A DNA stretch of 64,000 nt, taken from positions 1,166,141 through 1,230,140 of the forward strand of contig NW_025064884.1 of assembly GCF_019112545.1 (NCBI RefSeq), written 5' to 3'. The position numbers were made by a program, and so were the translations under genes. Positions 12,201-22,404 of the stretch are shown here, one piece after another. Under the pieces are notes generated by a model. It searched no databases, was not told the DNA's origin, and saw only the letters and a program-made list of their open reading frames with translations. This DNA comes from Guyanagaster necrorhizus (Eukaryota; Basidiomycota; Agaricomycetes; Agaricales; Physalacriaceae). Numbering within the stretch: position 1 is the stretch's first letter; the number at the start of each line of letters is the position of its first letter.

Positions 12201-12855
12201 TTTAACCATAAAAAAACAGTATGACAAACATTGCAAACTGGCTCATGAATATTCAGTCAATGACAAAGTTTAGCTGGACACCATAAACCTGCACCTCCCA
12301 TGGCCAAAGCAGAAGCTGGCAGACAAACAAACAGGACCATTTATAGTCACCTCTAAAGTCGGCAACTCTATATATAAGTTGTGATTATTAACAACTTAAA
12401 AGGTTCATAATGTTTTCAATGAAGCATTATTAACACTATATATTGCATCAGCCTTTCCAAACCAAGAATGACCACTGGCACCACCACCAGAACTCATCAA
12501 CAATGAGGAACACTATGAAATCAATGAAGTCTTAAACCACAAATACCAAAAAGTGAAAGTATAAGGCAGAGGCATGAAAACAACTATTGACTATCTAGTC
12601 AGCTGAAAAGGATATAGCCCAGAATCAAACCAATGGGTCAATGAGAAATACATGGACATGGAGGAAGCAATACATGACTATGAACAATGAAACAACAGGG
12701 TGGATATAGGCAAATACATCTATCTAAATGATGAATCTGATGGGCCATCAACAGAGGACATGTTCAATATTATACTCTGCTGAGTCACAATATCTGTGAG
12801 ACTGGAAAGGACTGTGGATGCTGCAATTGGACCCATGGACTTATCCCTAAATTAG
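9300..12855 (+). pseudogene. G1 Pol: protease, RT, RNase H, integrase, chromodomain
   Basis: Retropepsin occurs near 9,310 (LIDSECIESSINHAFI; Asp kept). RT runs about 9,900-10,680 with YYTKLDV, MFFGLTNSPATF and the intact catalytic box IYLDDILIMF. RNase H follows (about 10,740-11,160). The integrase zinc region (11,440-11,570, H/H..C/C) and core (SDRGPQFISKF near 11,820; E in QVNQEVEKYL) are recognisable. A chromodomain-like module ends the protein (about 12,575-12,690, SPESNQWVNEKYMDMEEA). The conserved tail LSLN-stop closes at 12855, 32 bp before the 3' LTR. Frequent TGA/TAG stops replace expected Trp, Arg or Gln codons. The order RNase H-integrase-chromodomain defines a Ty3/gypsy chromovirus. 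Confidence 0.85.
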
Positions 12856-12887
12856 CCATCAGAACAATGGTCTTAAGGAGGAAGTAA

Positions 12888-13430
12888 TGTTATAATTTTT
12901 TCTATTTTCTTTTTCTTTTTTCTTGATTTATTTGGGATTGACTCTTATTTCTGCTTAGTCAGGGTGTCTAGATCTGAGCATTTAGGATTGTGAGAATGCT
13001 TAGTCAGCAACATTGCCCAGATTCTACTGCACTGCTGCAAGCCTCACAGCAGCACAATAACAGATGCACTCTGTTTGTCATTGCACAGTAGTAACAGCAG
13101 TAACAGCAGTAACAGCTCAACAGCAGAACAATACTTTTTGTAGGTATCTTAGTGATGCTGGACAAAATGCTACACAGCACCAGCAAGGACAATTAGGTAG
13201 TTATATTCTTAGAACAATAAGAAATTAGTATTTAAGTAGCATAGCTCTTGCTGTAGTAACCTCAGCTTTGAGCTAAAGTTTATTCTTTCACTATCTTATC
13301 TTGAGCAACTTGCAACTGCCTTGATCACACAAGCCAACAACACATCAGTGAACTCTAACAGTCTAACCTGAAGTGCAAGGTTCTGTTAGTTTATCACATG
13401 TTATTGATCATATGAAATTTGAGTTTAACA
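12888..13430 (+). repeat. G1 3' LTR (543 bp)
   Basis: It has the same length as the 5' copy. It is preceded by the purine-rich TTAAGGAGGAAGTAA tract that serves as polypurine primer in this family, and followed by the AAATG duplication and then C1 coding sequence. Confidence 0.95.
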
Positions 13431-13435
13431 AAATG

Positions 13436-15921
13436 AGTCACATCTCTCACCATTATTGGAATCTTGCTCTCTGAGTATTCATCTATGTCCAAAATCACAT
13501 CTCCACAGATCCTCTTCTGAACACCACACTCTTCACAGAATAGGACTCAAATCATCAAAAACCAGATATATCCCACTTTCATGTGTTCAGATGCCTTGCA
13601 TATGTGCTTGTACAAAGAAAAAGACATTGAGCATTAGAGTCATATACCTAAAAATATATCTTTGTTGGGTATCCAGAGGGAGTAAAAGGCTGGCTATTCT
13701 GAAACCCTTCTATACAGTGGTTCATCACCTCCAGCCATACTGTATTTCATGAGCATGTATTTTCTGAAAACCACAGAAATATTATAAATCATCTTGATGA
13801 TGATACATCTTCTACAAACAGACATAATAGCACAGATACTGCTATACCTAATGCAATAATGTCTCATCAAGGGGGAGAGGACATACCTACTGATAAGCCA
13901 TTTCTGCCATCTGAGCAACTCTCATTATCACTATTCTTGCCATCTAAGTTAGCTCTATCCACTCTACCAGATATGAAAACACCCCCAGGATCATCTCTTA
14001 CTCCACTATCAAGTCTTCTGACATCTTTTATACTCTCTTTACCACTCTCACATTCTCAGGCATGCTTCAAGCCACAATATGACTCCAAAGGTCTTATAAT
14101 TCTATCTTCAAACACTAGATGTGATTTTCACTGTAAACATTCTGGCACTAATGTGATGAACTTATCAGACTCAGATGAACCTGTCTCTGATCCCACTGAT
14201 AAAACCACTGTCAAGCCAGAGCTTACTGAGACAGATATTGTCACAAGAATGACTTTTGTATTGCATAATGATGACTATATTATATATACAGAAGCTCTTA
14301 AGCTCACATTTCAGCAGTGGAGATAGCAAACTAAGCATCTGTATCCAATAATGAACCAAGGACACTTGCAGAGGCAATGACTTGGCCAGGAGAGAAAAGT
14401 GAAAAATGGTATAAGGCAGCTCAGCAGGAATTGAATGCACTGCAGGAAAGTGGCACCTTTGAGCTTGTGAGGCTTCCTCCAGGACAAAAGGCCATAGGTG
14501 GAAAATGGGTCTTCAAAGTGAAGCATAACTCTGATAGATCCATTGAATGCTACAAGGCATGCTATGTTGCAAAAGGGTACTCACAGCAGTCAGGTTTTGA
14601 CTACACTGAAACCTTCTCTTCTACTCCAAAATGAGCAGCCATCCAAACAGTCTTTGCTCTTGCTGCACTTGAGGACCTGGAGCTCTGGAGTGTAGATATC
14701 TCATCAGTGTTTCTGAATGGTGATCTGAAAGAGGAGGTATACCTTCAACAACCAGAGGGATTTGAGATAAAGGACAAGAGCTGGATGCTTTATCTCTTCA
14801 AGTTCATCTATAGACTGAAGCAGGCTGGGCATAAATAGCACAAAAAGCTCCACAATGCTGTGACCAAGATAGGCTTTGACAGAGTACACTGTAAACACAG
14901 CATATGGGTGTATAAGAGAGATGATGCTCAAATTATCATCTCTGTATTTGTTGATAATGTAACAATTGCTGCAAAGTCTATGAAGTCTGCATGACATATT
15001 GTCAATAACCTCAAGAAGCACTTCAAACTTCATGATCTAGGTCCAACTTCATTCTTTCTCAGTGTCAAAATACACAGAGACCATCTAAACTAAACACTCA
15101 CACTCTCTCAACTATAGTATATCTAAAAAATCCTAGAATGTACTGGAATGTCTGACTGTAACAGTGTCAGTACTCCTCTTGATCCAAACATTAAGCTATC
15201 CAGCTCAATGTCCCCTGCTACTCCAGAGGAATAGGAAACCATGCAGTACATCCCATATCTTCAGATCCTTAGCTCTATAGCATACTTGGCTATTGCCACT
15301 CATTCTGACATAGCTTTTGCAGTCAGTGTCCTATCACAGTTCAGCAAAAACCCTGGATTAAGGCATTGGGAGGCTCTAAAATACCTTCTCAGATACATAA
15401 AGAGAACAATTGATCTAAAATTGACATATTCACCTGATGCTACAAACTCAGAGCTGTTCAAAATATACACAGATGCAGATCATAGTGGAAATCCAGATAA
15501 TAGGCATTCAATCTCAGGATATGTTGTCAAGATAGGCACAAGTGCAGTCAGCTGGATGAGCCAGCTACAATCCATAGTAATCTTATTGACCACAGAGGCT
15601 GAATATGTGGCTGCTGTCTCTGCTGGACAGGAAATTCTGTGGCTGTGAAATCTATTCACAGAATTTGGTTTTCATCATCTGTTGCCATCCCCACTGCTGA
15701 TTGACAACCAGTCTGCTCTCTCTGTCACTCACAACTCTGACTATCATAGTTGTATCAAACATCTTGATCTCCATTTCTACTGGCTATGAGATGAGGTTGA
15801 GCAAGGGTACATATATATTGAACATCTTCATATAGAAGACATGCTTGCTGACATCTTCACAAAAGCCTTGGGAAAGGAGAAGATGATTCACATGATCAGA
15901 CTGTTGGGTCTTGAACTCTGA
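13436..15921 (+). pseudogene. C1 integrase end, RT and RNase H
   Basis: The C1 polyprotein resumes right after G1. The integrase C-terminal part is followed by a Ser/Thr/Pro-rich linker (13,859-14,320). RT starts near 14,377 (GKWVFKVKHNSD, VAKGYSQQSGFDYTETFS). Its catalytic box is FVDNV near 14,949, where copia RTs read YVDDM, so the second Asp is lost by a G-to-A change. RNase H is well kept (15,241-15,860: KIYTDADHSGNPDNRHSISG, TTEAEYVA, later DIFTKALG). The stop at 15919-15921 precedes the purine tract and the 3' LTR. In-frame stops (for example at 14,634 and 15,646) show that this copy is inactive. Confidence 0.85.
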
Positions 15922-15943
15922 GAAGTATTGTGTCAAGAGGGAG

Positions 15944-16091
15944 TGTTGCAGGATAACACAAGTATCTGATGTCAACCTTATATAAGCATAGACAGTTTTA
16001 TTCTGAGTCAATGGTCAACTGTCTTTAAGCAATTGACTATCATACTCAGTCTGGCCATTATCCACTGTGCACTAATAACCTGCCTGCAACA
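15944..16091 (+). repeat. C1 3' LTR (148 bp)
   Basis: It is the partner of 2662-2809, preceded by AAGAGGGAG (15935-15943) and followed by the ACTAC duplication, after which G0 RT sequence resumes on the minus strand. Confidence 0.95.
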
Positions 16092-16096
16092 ACTAC

Positions 16097-17520
16097 TACT
16101 GATATATTGAGCATATCTGAGAATATATTATTCACAAATTGTTGGAATGCCACTGGAGCATTTGTGAGGCCAAAAGGCATGATATGCTATTCAAAGGAAC
16201 TATAATGGGTCTGAAAGGCTGTTTTCCATTTGTCTCCTTTGGCTATATGAACAAGATGGTAGGCATATTGCAGGTCAAGCTTAGTGTAAATGTGCATGAA
16301 GCAGGCAGAGTCAAGAAGGTCAGAAATGAGGGGAAAAGAGTAGTGATCCTTCCTGGAGATTTTGTTTAGGCTATAGTAGTCAACACAGAGTCAGAGTTCA
16401 CTGGTCTTCTTCTTGACAAATAGGACCAGAGCCCTGTATAGAGAGTGGGATGGAGTAATAAACCCATTGTGCAGATTATCATCAATAAACTCTTATAGGG
16501 CCTTGAGTTCAGATTCTGAGAGAATAAATGGGTCCAAGTGATGGAGATGTTCCTTTCTCAAGGTTGATTTAAGGTTGTACAGCCTGTGTTTGAGTAGCTT
16601 TTCAGAGAGGGTATTGCTGAAGATATCTGTAAAATCATGGTACTCTACTAGCACTGATGAAAGATCTGCTGATTCCATGGATGTGGTCTTGACTCCAATA
16701 TTAGGCAAGAAAGACTGCAGTGTGAACTGCTGAGCATATTCTTCTGCACTGGCTCAGACAAATGCAGCAGCAGATATGATGGAGATCTTTGGGTGTGCTT
16801 TTGTAGTAAAAGACTCTGAGGGAGAATAGGAATAGATGGATTCATACAGGAACAGAGTCCATTGGCTACCCAAAGTGGATTTAGAATGGGATGAAGCTCC
16901 AGAAGTTGGACTGATAGAGTCTAGTGGGCACAGAAGTCCTGAAATTGAGCTGAAAGGCTCAGAGAGAGGTGGACTATTGTCCTATAGGCATAGAAGTCTC
17001 TGGGATGCAGTGGAGACCATGGAATTAGTTGGAGTGAGATCCTGATAGCTTGAGTGAAAAGTGATACTATTCTCAGCCCAGTCAATCAGTGGATTGTAGC
17101 AGGAGAGCCAGTTGTATTCTAAGATAAGATTGCAAAATGAATCCAGAGGAGTGACATAAAAGTTAATGGAGAAAGTGTCTCCAGATGGGAAACAGATAGG
17201 AATGGTTGCAATTTGAGATATATGGCTTCTGATAGAGCCATCAAATAATCAAAGTTGCACACTAGAGATAGTTCTAATAGGGATTTCATTGGCAGCTACA
17301 TACTTAGTGTCAACAAAGCAGTGGCTAGAACCAGAATCAATAAGGGCAAGAAAATGCAGAATGCTACAAGTTAAGGGATCATTGGATTCCATAGTAGTCA
17401 GTAATTCTACTAAGAGGGAAATGTGAAAGGAGTGATTGGAAAGGGATGTTGCATTGAGAGTGATGACCTCTAGTATGCAAATAGAGTCAACATAATCCTG
17501 AACTTGCATAGAGGGAACAG
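16097..17520 (-). pseudogene. G0 pol, 5' half: protease and RT fingers/palm
   Basis: In minus-strand order, a retropepsin (LIDSGSSHCFVD near 17,330; catalytic Asp kept) is followed by the spacer and by a segment typical of the start of gypsy RT (VEYHDFTDIFSNTLSEKLLK, 16,640-16,580). RT motifs follow with [15 protein letters not shown] (about 16,290) and MPFGLTNAPVAFQ (about 16,170). The frame then meets C1 exactly before the YLDD box. The gag gene expected upstream is missing or unrecognisable, so the element may carry an internal deletion. Confidence 0.75.
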
Positions 17521-18040
17521 GGTTGCTTTCTAGTTTTCCAGCTCAGTTTAAATATACTGTTAAGAATGTGCTAATCAAGTGGATTTAGGTGCATGTGTAG
17601 AGACTAGCAGAGTGCATAGGCATCAATGAAGCTATTAACAATATCACCCTTAAGTCAGAGCCCAAGGATTTGGATGGATGGAATGGAGTTCTGTTGGAGA
17701 AGTGAAGAGGAGTGTTCTTCAGAGAAGAATCCAATGGACAAGAAAGAAGGAGTTGAAGTGAGTATGAAGTGTAGATAGCTATCTAAGTTGATATTCAAAC
17801 TGAGTAATTACAATGATTCTACATGGCTTATATACTAATAGTAGCTAATTCTGAGTCAGATTCTATTAGGTTCCAATGTCAATATTCACTATTGAGTTCA
17901 GGGTCTAGATATTACAATGTGAAATATGGATGTGGAATAATAATGGTGAAAATGAAATTAATAGATAATAGGAAGCAGGCAGAGTCTAGTGGGTTTTGGT
18001 GATTGGATCCATAGTTGGTTGAGGTGACATAGAGGCTGGC
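17521..18040 (-). other. Possible 5' LTR/leader of G0
   Basis: No coding frame is recognisable. On the minus strand a TATATAAG box lies near 17,840, which suggests LTR-like promoter sequence upstream of the G0 protease. No second copy was found at the left edge, so the LTR is not proven. The segment ends against the truncated G3 element. Confidence 0.35.
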
Positions 18041-18042
18041 AG

Positions 18043-18522
18043 CATGCATATAACACTACCATCTATTATCTCCAAACTGATAGCCAAACAGAATAAGCTA
18101 ACCAAGAGATCAAGAAATATCTCTGACTGTTCATCAATTATTGACAGAATGATTGGATTAAATAGCTTACTCTTGCCATCTTTCAACACAACAACTGCAT
18201 CCACTCTGCCACTGGCAAAATCCTATTCTTTATCAATACCAGTTGATATTCCCATGTCTCCCACACCAAATACATTCATACTATAACACTCACATCCTCT
18301 GACTTCACCACAATGATAGCAAAGATCCATGAAGAAACTCAAGCTGCCCTTGAAAGAGCAGCAATATCAATGAAGAAACAATATGATAAGCATCATGCTA
18401 CAGCTCATACATATTCAGTCAATGAAAAAGTTTGGTTGGATACTACCAACCTTCACCTTCTGCAGCCAAAACAGAAGCTAGATGACAAGTGAACCAGGCT
18501 CTCTCCTATTTTTGTCAAAGTC
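18043..18522 (+). pseudogene. G3 integrase fragment
   Basis: It starts within the integrase core (IYYLQTDSQTE, the region of the catalytic Glu). It then continues through the C-terminal integrase domain (MKKQYDKHHATAHTYSVNEK, VWLDTTNLHL) to PIFVKV at the G2 insertion point. Homology to the same stretch of G1 (about 11,900-12,350) is clear. In-frame stops are present. Confidence 0.8.
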
Positions 18523-19003
18523 TATTATGATTTCTTCTATTTTCTTCTATTTTTCTTCTTTTAAAAATAGGAATTAACCTCTATTCATGCTTAGCCAGAG
18601 TGCCTAGACCAGTGCTTAAGACTATGGGACTGGCTTAGTCATTACAATAAGCCTAATTAGCTATTGTCTTTTGACACAACAGTGTTACCTGATGATGCGC
18701 AATGATACTATTGTAGATGATAGCAATGCTCTAGGACAATGAGCATAATAGCCAATACAGGCATAATAAGTAGAAATATTTATAGTAGCACTATAATATA
18801 TATATAAGTAGGACAGCTCTTGCTGATATAACCCCAGCTTTGAGCTAAAGTTTATTCACACTATTCTACTCTTGAGCCAATCACTAAGGCCTTGTCACAT
18901 CATAATCTACATTCATATCAGTAAACTCTGATGTTCTCACTTGAAGTGCAAAGTGACATTAGTTTATCACATGTTTAAGATCATATACAGCTTGAGTCTA
19001 ATA
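18523..19003 (+). repeat. G2 5' LTR (481 bp)
   Basis: It is the partner of 26249-26708. It contains TATATAAG (18801-18808) and 28 nt later AGCTTTGAGCTAA (18836-18848). The terminal TG has decayed to TA. Confidence 0.9.
18801..18848 (+). promoter_or_regulatory. G2 LTR promoter: TATA box and putative R start
   Basis: TATATAAG is followed 28 nt later by AGCTTTGAGCTAA. The spacing equals that in G1, G3 and G4. The R-start 13-mer is exactly complementary to the primer site 19005-19017. Confidence 0.65.
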
Positions 19004-19004
19004 A

Positions 19005-19017
19005 TTAGCTCAAAGCT
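19005..19017 (+). promoter_or_regulatory. G2 self-primer binding site
   Basis: TTAGCTCAAAGCT lies one base past the 5' LTR and is the exact reverse complement (13 of 13) of the LTR segment 18836-18848. No tRNA 3'-end complement (TGG...) is present here. Confidence 0.7.
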
Positions 19018-19060
19018 TTATCTTCTCTTTCCTCATACACTATAGTGTGAAGAAAACCAA

Positions 19061-22000
19061 ATGCCATCCATCAACCCATCAGACTCTAACTTTGATTATG
19101 AGTTCTTTAAACTTCTTGCATCTATCATTGAAACTTTGTCAGAACTATTGATGATCATACAGCTGTGCCATAGATGCCAATCAATCACAGCATGGGCAGT
19201 TAGATACTACTATAAATTCCAGAACATCTATCACATCCTCAGAAATATAACCTCTGACTTATCTCTTCATGACATCTTTGAATCCAGAAGAACATCCCAT
19301 CAGCCCACAGAATGCCTTATACCTGAAGTCAGGCCTAGTGGCTCACATATGAGAGACATTCAGGAAGAAGAAAGACATAGATACCCCTCTTGATGATCAG
19401 ACAGCAGAAACAGAAACTCTCATGTCACAAAGTTCTGAAATCCATAGGTCCCACTCTCCATTCCTAATCATAAGGATGAGGACCTCTCTCCAGACTTCTT
19501 TAACAACTCTTCATCTTTTGATTGATTTACTGCTCCCAGAGAGCCTGTAATTGTAGATCACACTCAGGACTCCCTTAATGCCTCTAGAGTGGCTTTGAGA
19601 TCCTGAAAAGTTTCACTGCAGTCAGAGCATGACTCTCTCTACATAACTCCAAGCAAGAGTCTGACCCTCTCAATCCACTCCAACCATAGTAACTATAGGG
19701 TAGAGAGGGTGACATTCTATGCCAACACTCCAGAGGGATGAGGACTTGAAGCCAAAGACAGAATTATATACCAAATTTTCCCAGACTAGAATCTCTGAGC
19801 CTCTTCAATTATGATGAAGCACTTTGACAGTGAGAGCAGTGAGAAGAGGAAGCCCAGAATAATGCTGAGCCAACTCCAAAAGACCTTACAGAGTATATCC
19901 AGAAGAAGACTCAGTGAGAGTATGAGGAAGGTGAGGAGGACCAATGACAGTGCCAATGCCAGCATGAAGCCAAAGCAGCCTGACTTGGAAGTGGATTCTC
20001 TGGCTGATATGACCTCTGGTTAGAGCTCTCCACTCCTGTCTTCAGAGAGCCCAATATCACTGACAGTGACTCTTGGACAGAGTCTTATAGTCTCATCACT
20101 TCCAGTGAGGTCAACAGAAGGGAAAACAGAGATGGCATCTCCTATCTCTCTCAATATACTATCAGCCTCAAAAGCTTCAAGTATCCTTCTTTCTGATACA
20201 CTTCCAGTCCTGATGCTGTCCATCAGAGTAATGAGTCTATTCTTGACCACTATAGACTATGAGTATCTCTCAATGCCTATGTCTCTGACCACACCCTCTG
20301 GAGATTCCTCAGAAGTTGAGTTGCTTGACAGTTTCTCAATGAGAGGTTCTATAGAAACTTCTGAGTCTATAGCCAGGACTTGGAGGCAGTGTGAGCATAT
20401 AGCAGGAATAGGTATGATGTTGAGATTGGAGCTAGTCCCTGAGCAGACCTCTTTACTATCTCTGTCTCTCTCAGCTCTGAGACTAGGTTCAGCATCCAGC
20501 TCCAGCAGCTCCCCCACAATGATTAGACCTTCTGTGGAGAGCATCTTCAACCAGCCTATTAGTTCCCTCCTCAAGAAGGGCAATAAAAATGATGAGGAAG
20601 AGGCTGATGAGGAAACAGAGAGCAGCAAAGATCCCTATAGACTGGAGGACTTTATGAAGTATGCTACAGAAGAGACTGATGAGGAGGCACTATGGGAAGA
20701 GATACAGAGGACACAGGTCAGAGAGTACCAGGACCTGTATGAAATGGGGGTAACCTTTTTATGGTGTGATACCAAATGGCTAGCATTGCAGATGGGAATT
20801 TTATATATTAATGCAGAGCCAGATGAATGGCAGGATATATTACAATATTTCACCACAATCTATGCTGTTCAGATCTACAATATCTGATACTTAGAGGATC
20901 AGCTCCATAAACTGCCTCTCTATAAATTAAGATTTGATGTCCAACCAATGCCATGGTCATCATCTGTTACATCAAGAAGAGCCACATACATAGCATCCTC
21001 TCTGAGAAGTTAATATTTGTACTCCACCCCATCAGTCTGATCTTTGGCCTCTCAGCTTTCTCACTCTACACCACAACTGACAATTTGACCTGTCAGCATT
21101 TGAAACTCATAGATCAGCAAGAGAAGCTGACTCCTTAGTGTCCAACCACTATCAGACAAGGCCATAGAGAGCAGAGCCAGAAAGGAACCAGTCTGCAACA
21201 ACCCAGAGACAGTCCATCTAGGGTTCACTATCCAAGATAGTGTAATCATATGAAAAGAAGCAGCACTATAAGGAAGCCTCATCACAGATGATAGATTGCT
21301 CTATTTATTCTCTAGACCACCCTCTAACTGGCACCACTCACTCTTCAATGAATGGCCTAATGTGATGGAGCCACTACTAGAGAATGCAGCTGTCCTTTAA
21401 TATCAGCTCAATCTGCTCTGGAAGCCCTGACCTTTTAAAGGGGCTTTTAATGATATCAACAGGTTCTTTATTGACTGTGAACAGTATTTTGAGGTGTACA
21501 TGGCTTATCTGAGTACCAACATGAACCACATAGTCTTTGCTGCCTCCTATTTAGAGAATAAAGTGAAAACCTGGTAGATCCTCATTTTCCTGAACTTCTG
21601 CTCCACCATAAGGAAACATTATTGATATCTCTCATGGCTAGTCTTCAAGCAAATGCTGAATAATAAGTTCATCAATCCAACAGTACAAGAAGTACATAAG
21701 TAGAAGATCAAGAAATAGAAGATGGGAAATAAGGTGGTGACCAATTACTTTGATGAACTAGAATAACTCACTAAGCTCATCAGAATATGAGATGATGTAG
21801 CAGATGATGGAAGAATGATTGAGGCCCTCAAGAGAGAATCCTCACCCTCATATATTATAATGATTTCAGCTATCAGAAAATTCATCCTGAAAGGCTATGA
21901 TGAGTGGAAAGAAAGAATTATTGAGATGTACAAAAAGCAACAATGACAGAAGGTAGAACAATCCACCTTGCAGGATTACTAGAAGCTAAAACAGCCCTCA

Positions 22001-22380
22001 GCATTGGGATCCAAAAGCAATAACATGCCTAACTCTGCCAAATCAGGATTGTTGACAGCCAGTATCTCTTATGGTATATAGAAGATAGGCACAGAAACTA
22101 CATTCACAGGGGCCAGCAAATCTATGGATATAGATTGACTAAAGAAGGAGGGCAAGTGCTTCAACTGTGGATAGAAAGGCCATATGTCAAAGAACTGCTT
22201 GAATAAGAAATGAATCTGAGAAGACATCTGAGCACAGATTGCTGAACTTCAAAAGGAAGCAGAAGAACTTGGTGCAGAAACAAAAGTAGAGAAAGTAAAA
22301 GACAGAGCCAATCAGTAAGCAATTCTACTGGATCAGCCAGAACACTCAGCAGGAAAACAAATGTAGCTATAAGATAGACT
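19061..22380 (+). pseudogene. G2 Gag: hydrophobic leader, acidic region, capsid, knuckle
   Basis: The start at 19061 gives MPSINPSDSNFDYEFFKLLA, with hydrophobic segment LLASIIETLSELLMIIQ, matching G1, G4 and G5. A 273-codon open stretch (20,066-20,887) contains a strongly acidic patch (NDEEEADEETESS) followed by WLALQMGILYINAEPDEW, a motif also seen in G4. The capsid-like core is near 21,450-21,960 (FNDINRFFIDCEQYFEVY). The zinc knuckle CFNCG-stop-KGHMSKNC lies at about 22,159-22,200, with the in-frame TAG at 22172-22174. Frame changes occur between the leader and capsid. The function of the leader is unknown. Confidence 0.75.
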
Positions 22381-22404
22381 AATAGCCCTTCTGTAAGTAG
22401 CAAT

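Larger units (their letters stand above)
4836..13430 (+). mobile_element. G1: Ty3/gypsy chromovirus inserted in C1
   Basis: Two 543-bp LTRs (4836-5378 and 12888-13430, TGTTA..TAACA) enclose a gag-pol body. The element is flanked by an exact 5-bp duplication AAATG (4831-4835 and 13431-13435). It lies in the integrase gene of C1, and the C1 protein resumes directly after the second AAATG. The body encodes a long Gag leader, capsid, zinc knuckle, retropepsin, RT, RNase H, integrase and chromodomain. It is the best-preserved member of the G family at the RT catalytic box (IYLDDILIMF). Stops are frequent throughout, so it is not autonomous. Confidence 0.95.
2662..16091 (+). mobile_element. C1: Ty1/copia retrotransposon, split by G1
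   Basis: The ends are two 148-bp direct LTRs (2662-2809 and 15944-16091) with TGTTGCAG..CTGCAACA termini. The flanks carry an exact 5-bp target-site duplication ACTAC (2657-2661 and 16092-16096). A copia-type primer site (GGTTATGGGCC) follows the left LTR, and a purine tract AAGAGGGAG precedes the right LTR. The domain order Gag, protease, integrase, RT, RNase H is that of Ty1/copia. It landed in the RT gene of G0 exactly between VV and YLDD. Removing it and G1 restores G0 continuity. The pol frame is broken by many stops, so the copy is dead. Confidence 0.95.
1..18040 (-). mobile_element. G0: degenerate Ty3/gypsy element, left end outside window
   Basis: This gypsy element is read on the minus strand and is interrupted by copia C1. 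In minus-strand order it shows a retropepsin motif LIDSGSSHCFVD (about 17,330), a pre-RT segment (16,708-16,493), RT up to 16,097, then after C1 the RT motif VYLDDILIYF (about 2,640), RNase H, and integrase (MDFIEQLP, about 1,315) with a tail to about 610. The two halves join at the duplicated ACTAC flanking C1. The pol type differs from G1-G5: it has the MDFIEQLP-type integrase and no chromodomain that I can see. The 3' LTR is not identified, the 5' end near 18,040 is approximate, and no intact Gag is visible. Every frame is broken. Confidence 0.8.

Noticed and set aside
20066..20887. A 273-codon open frame that could look like a host gene
   Set aside because: It lies between the G2 start and capsid, in the position of the Gag leader. 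Its features (Ser/Glu-rich, ILYINAEP motif) recur in G4, so it is element sequence.
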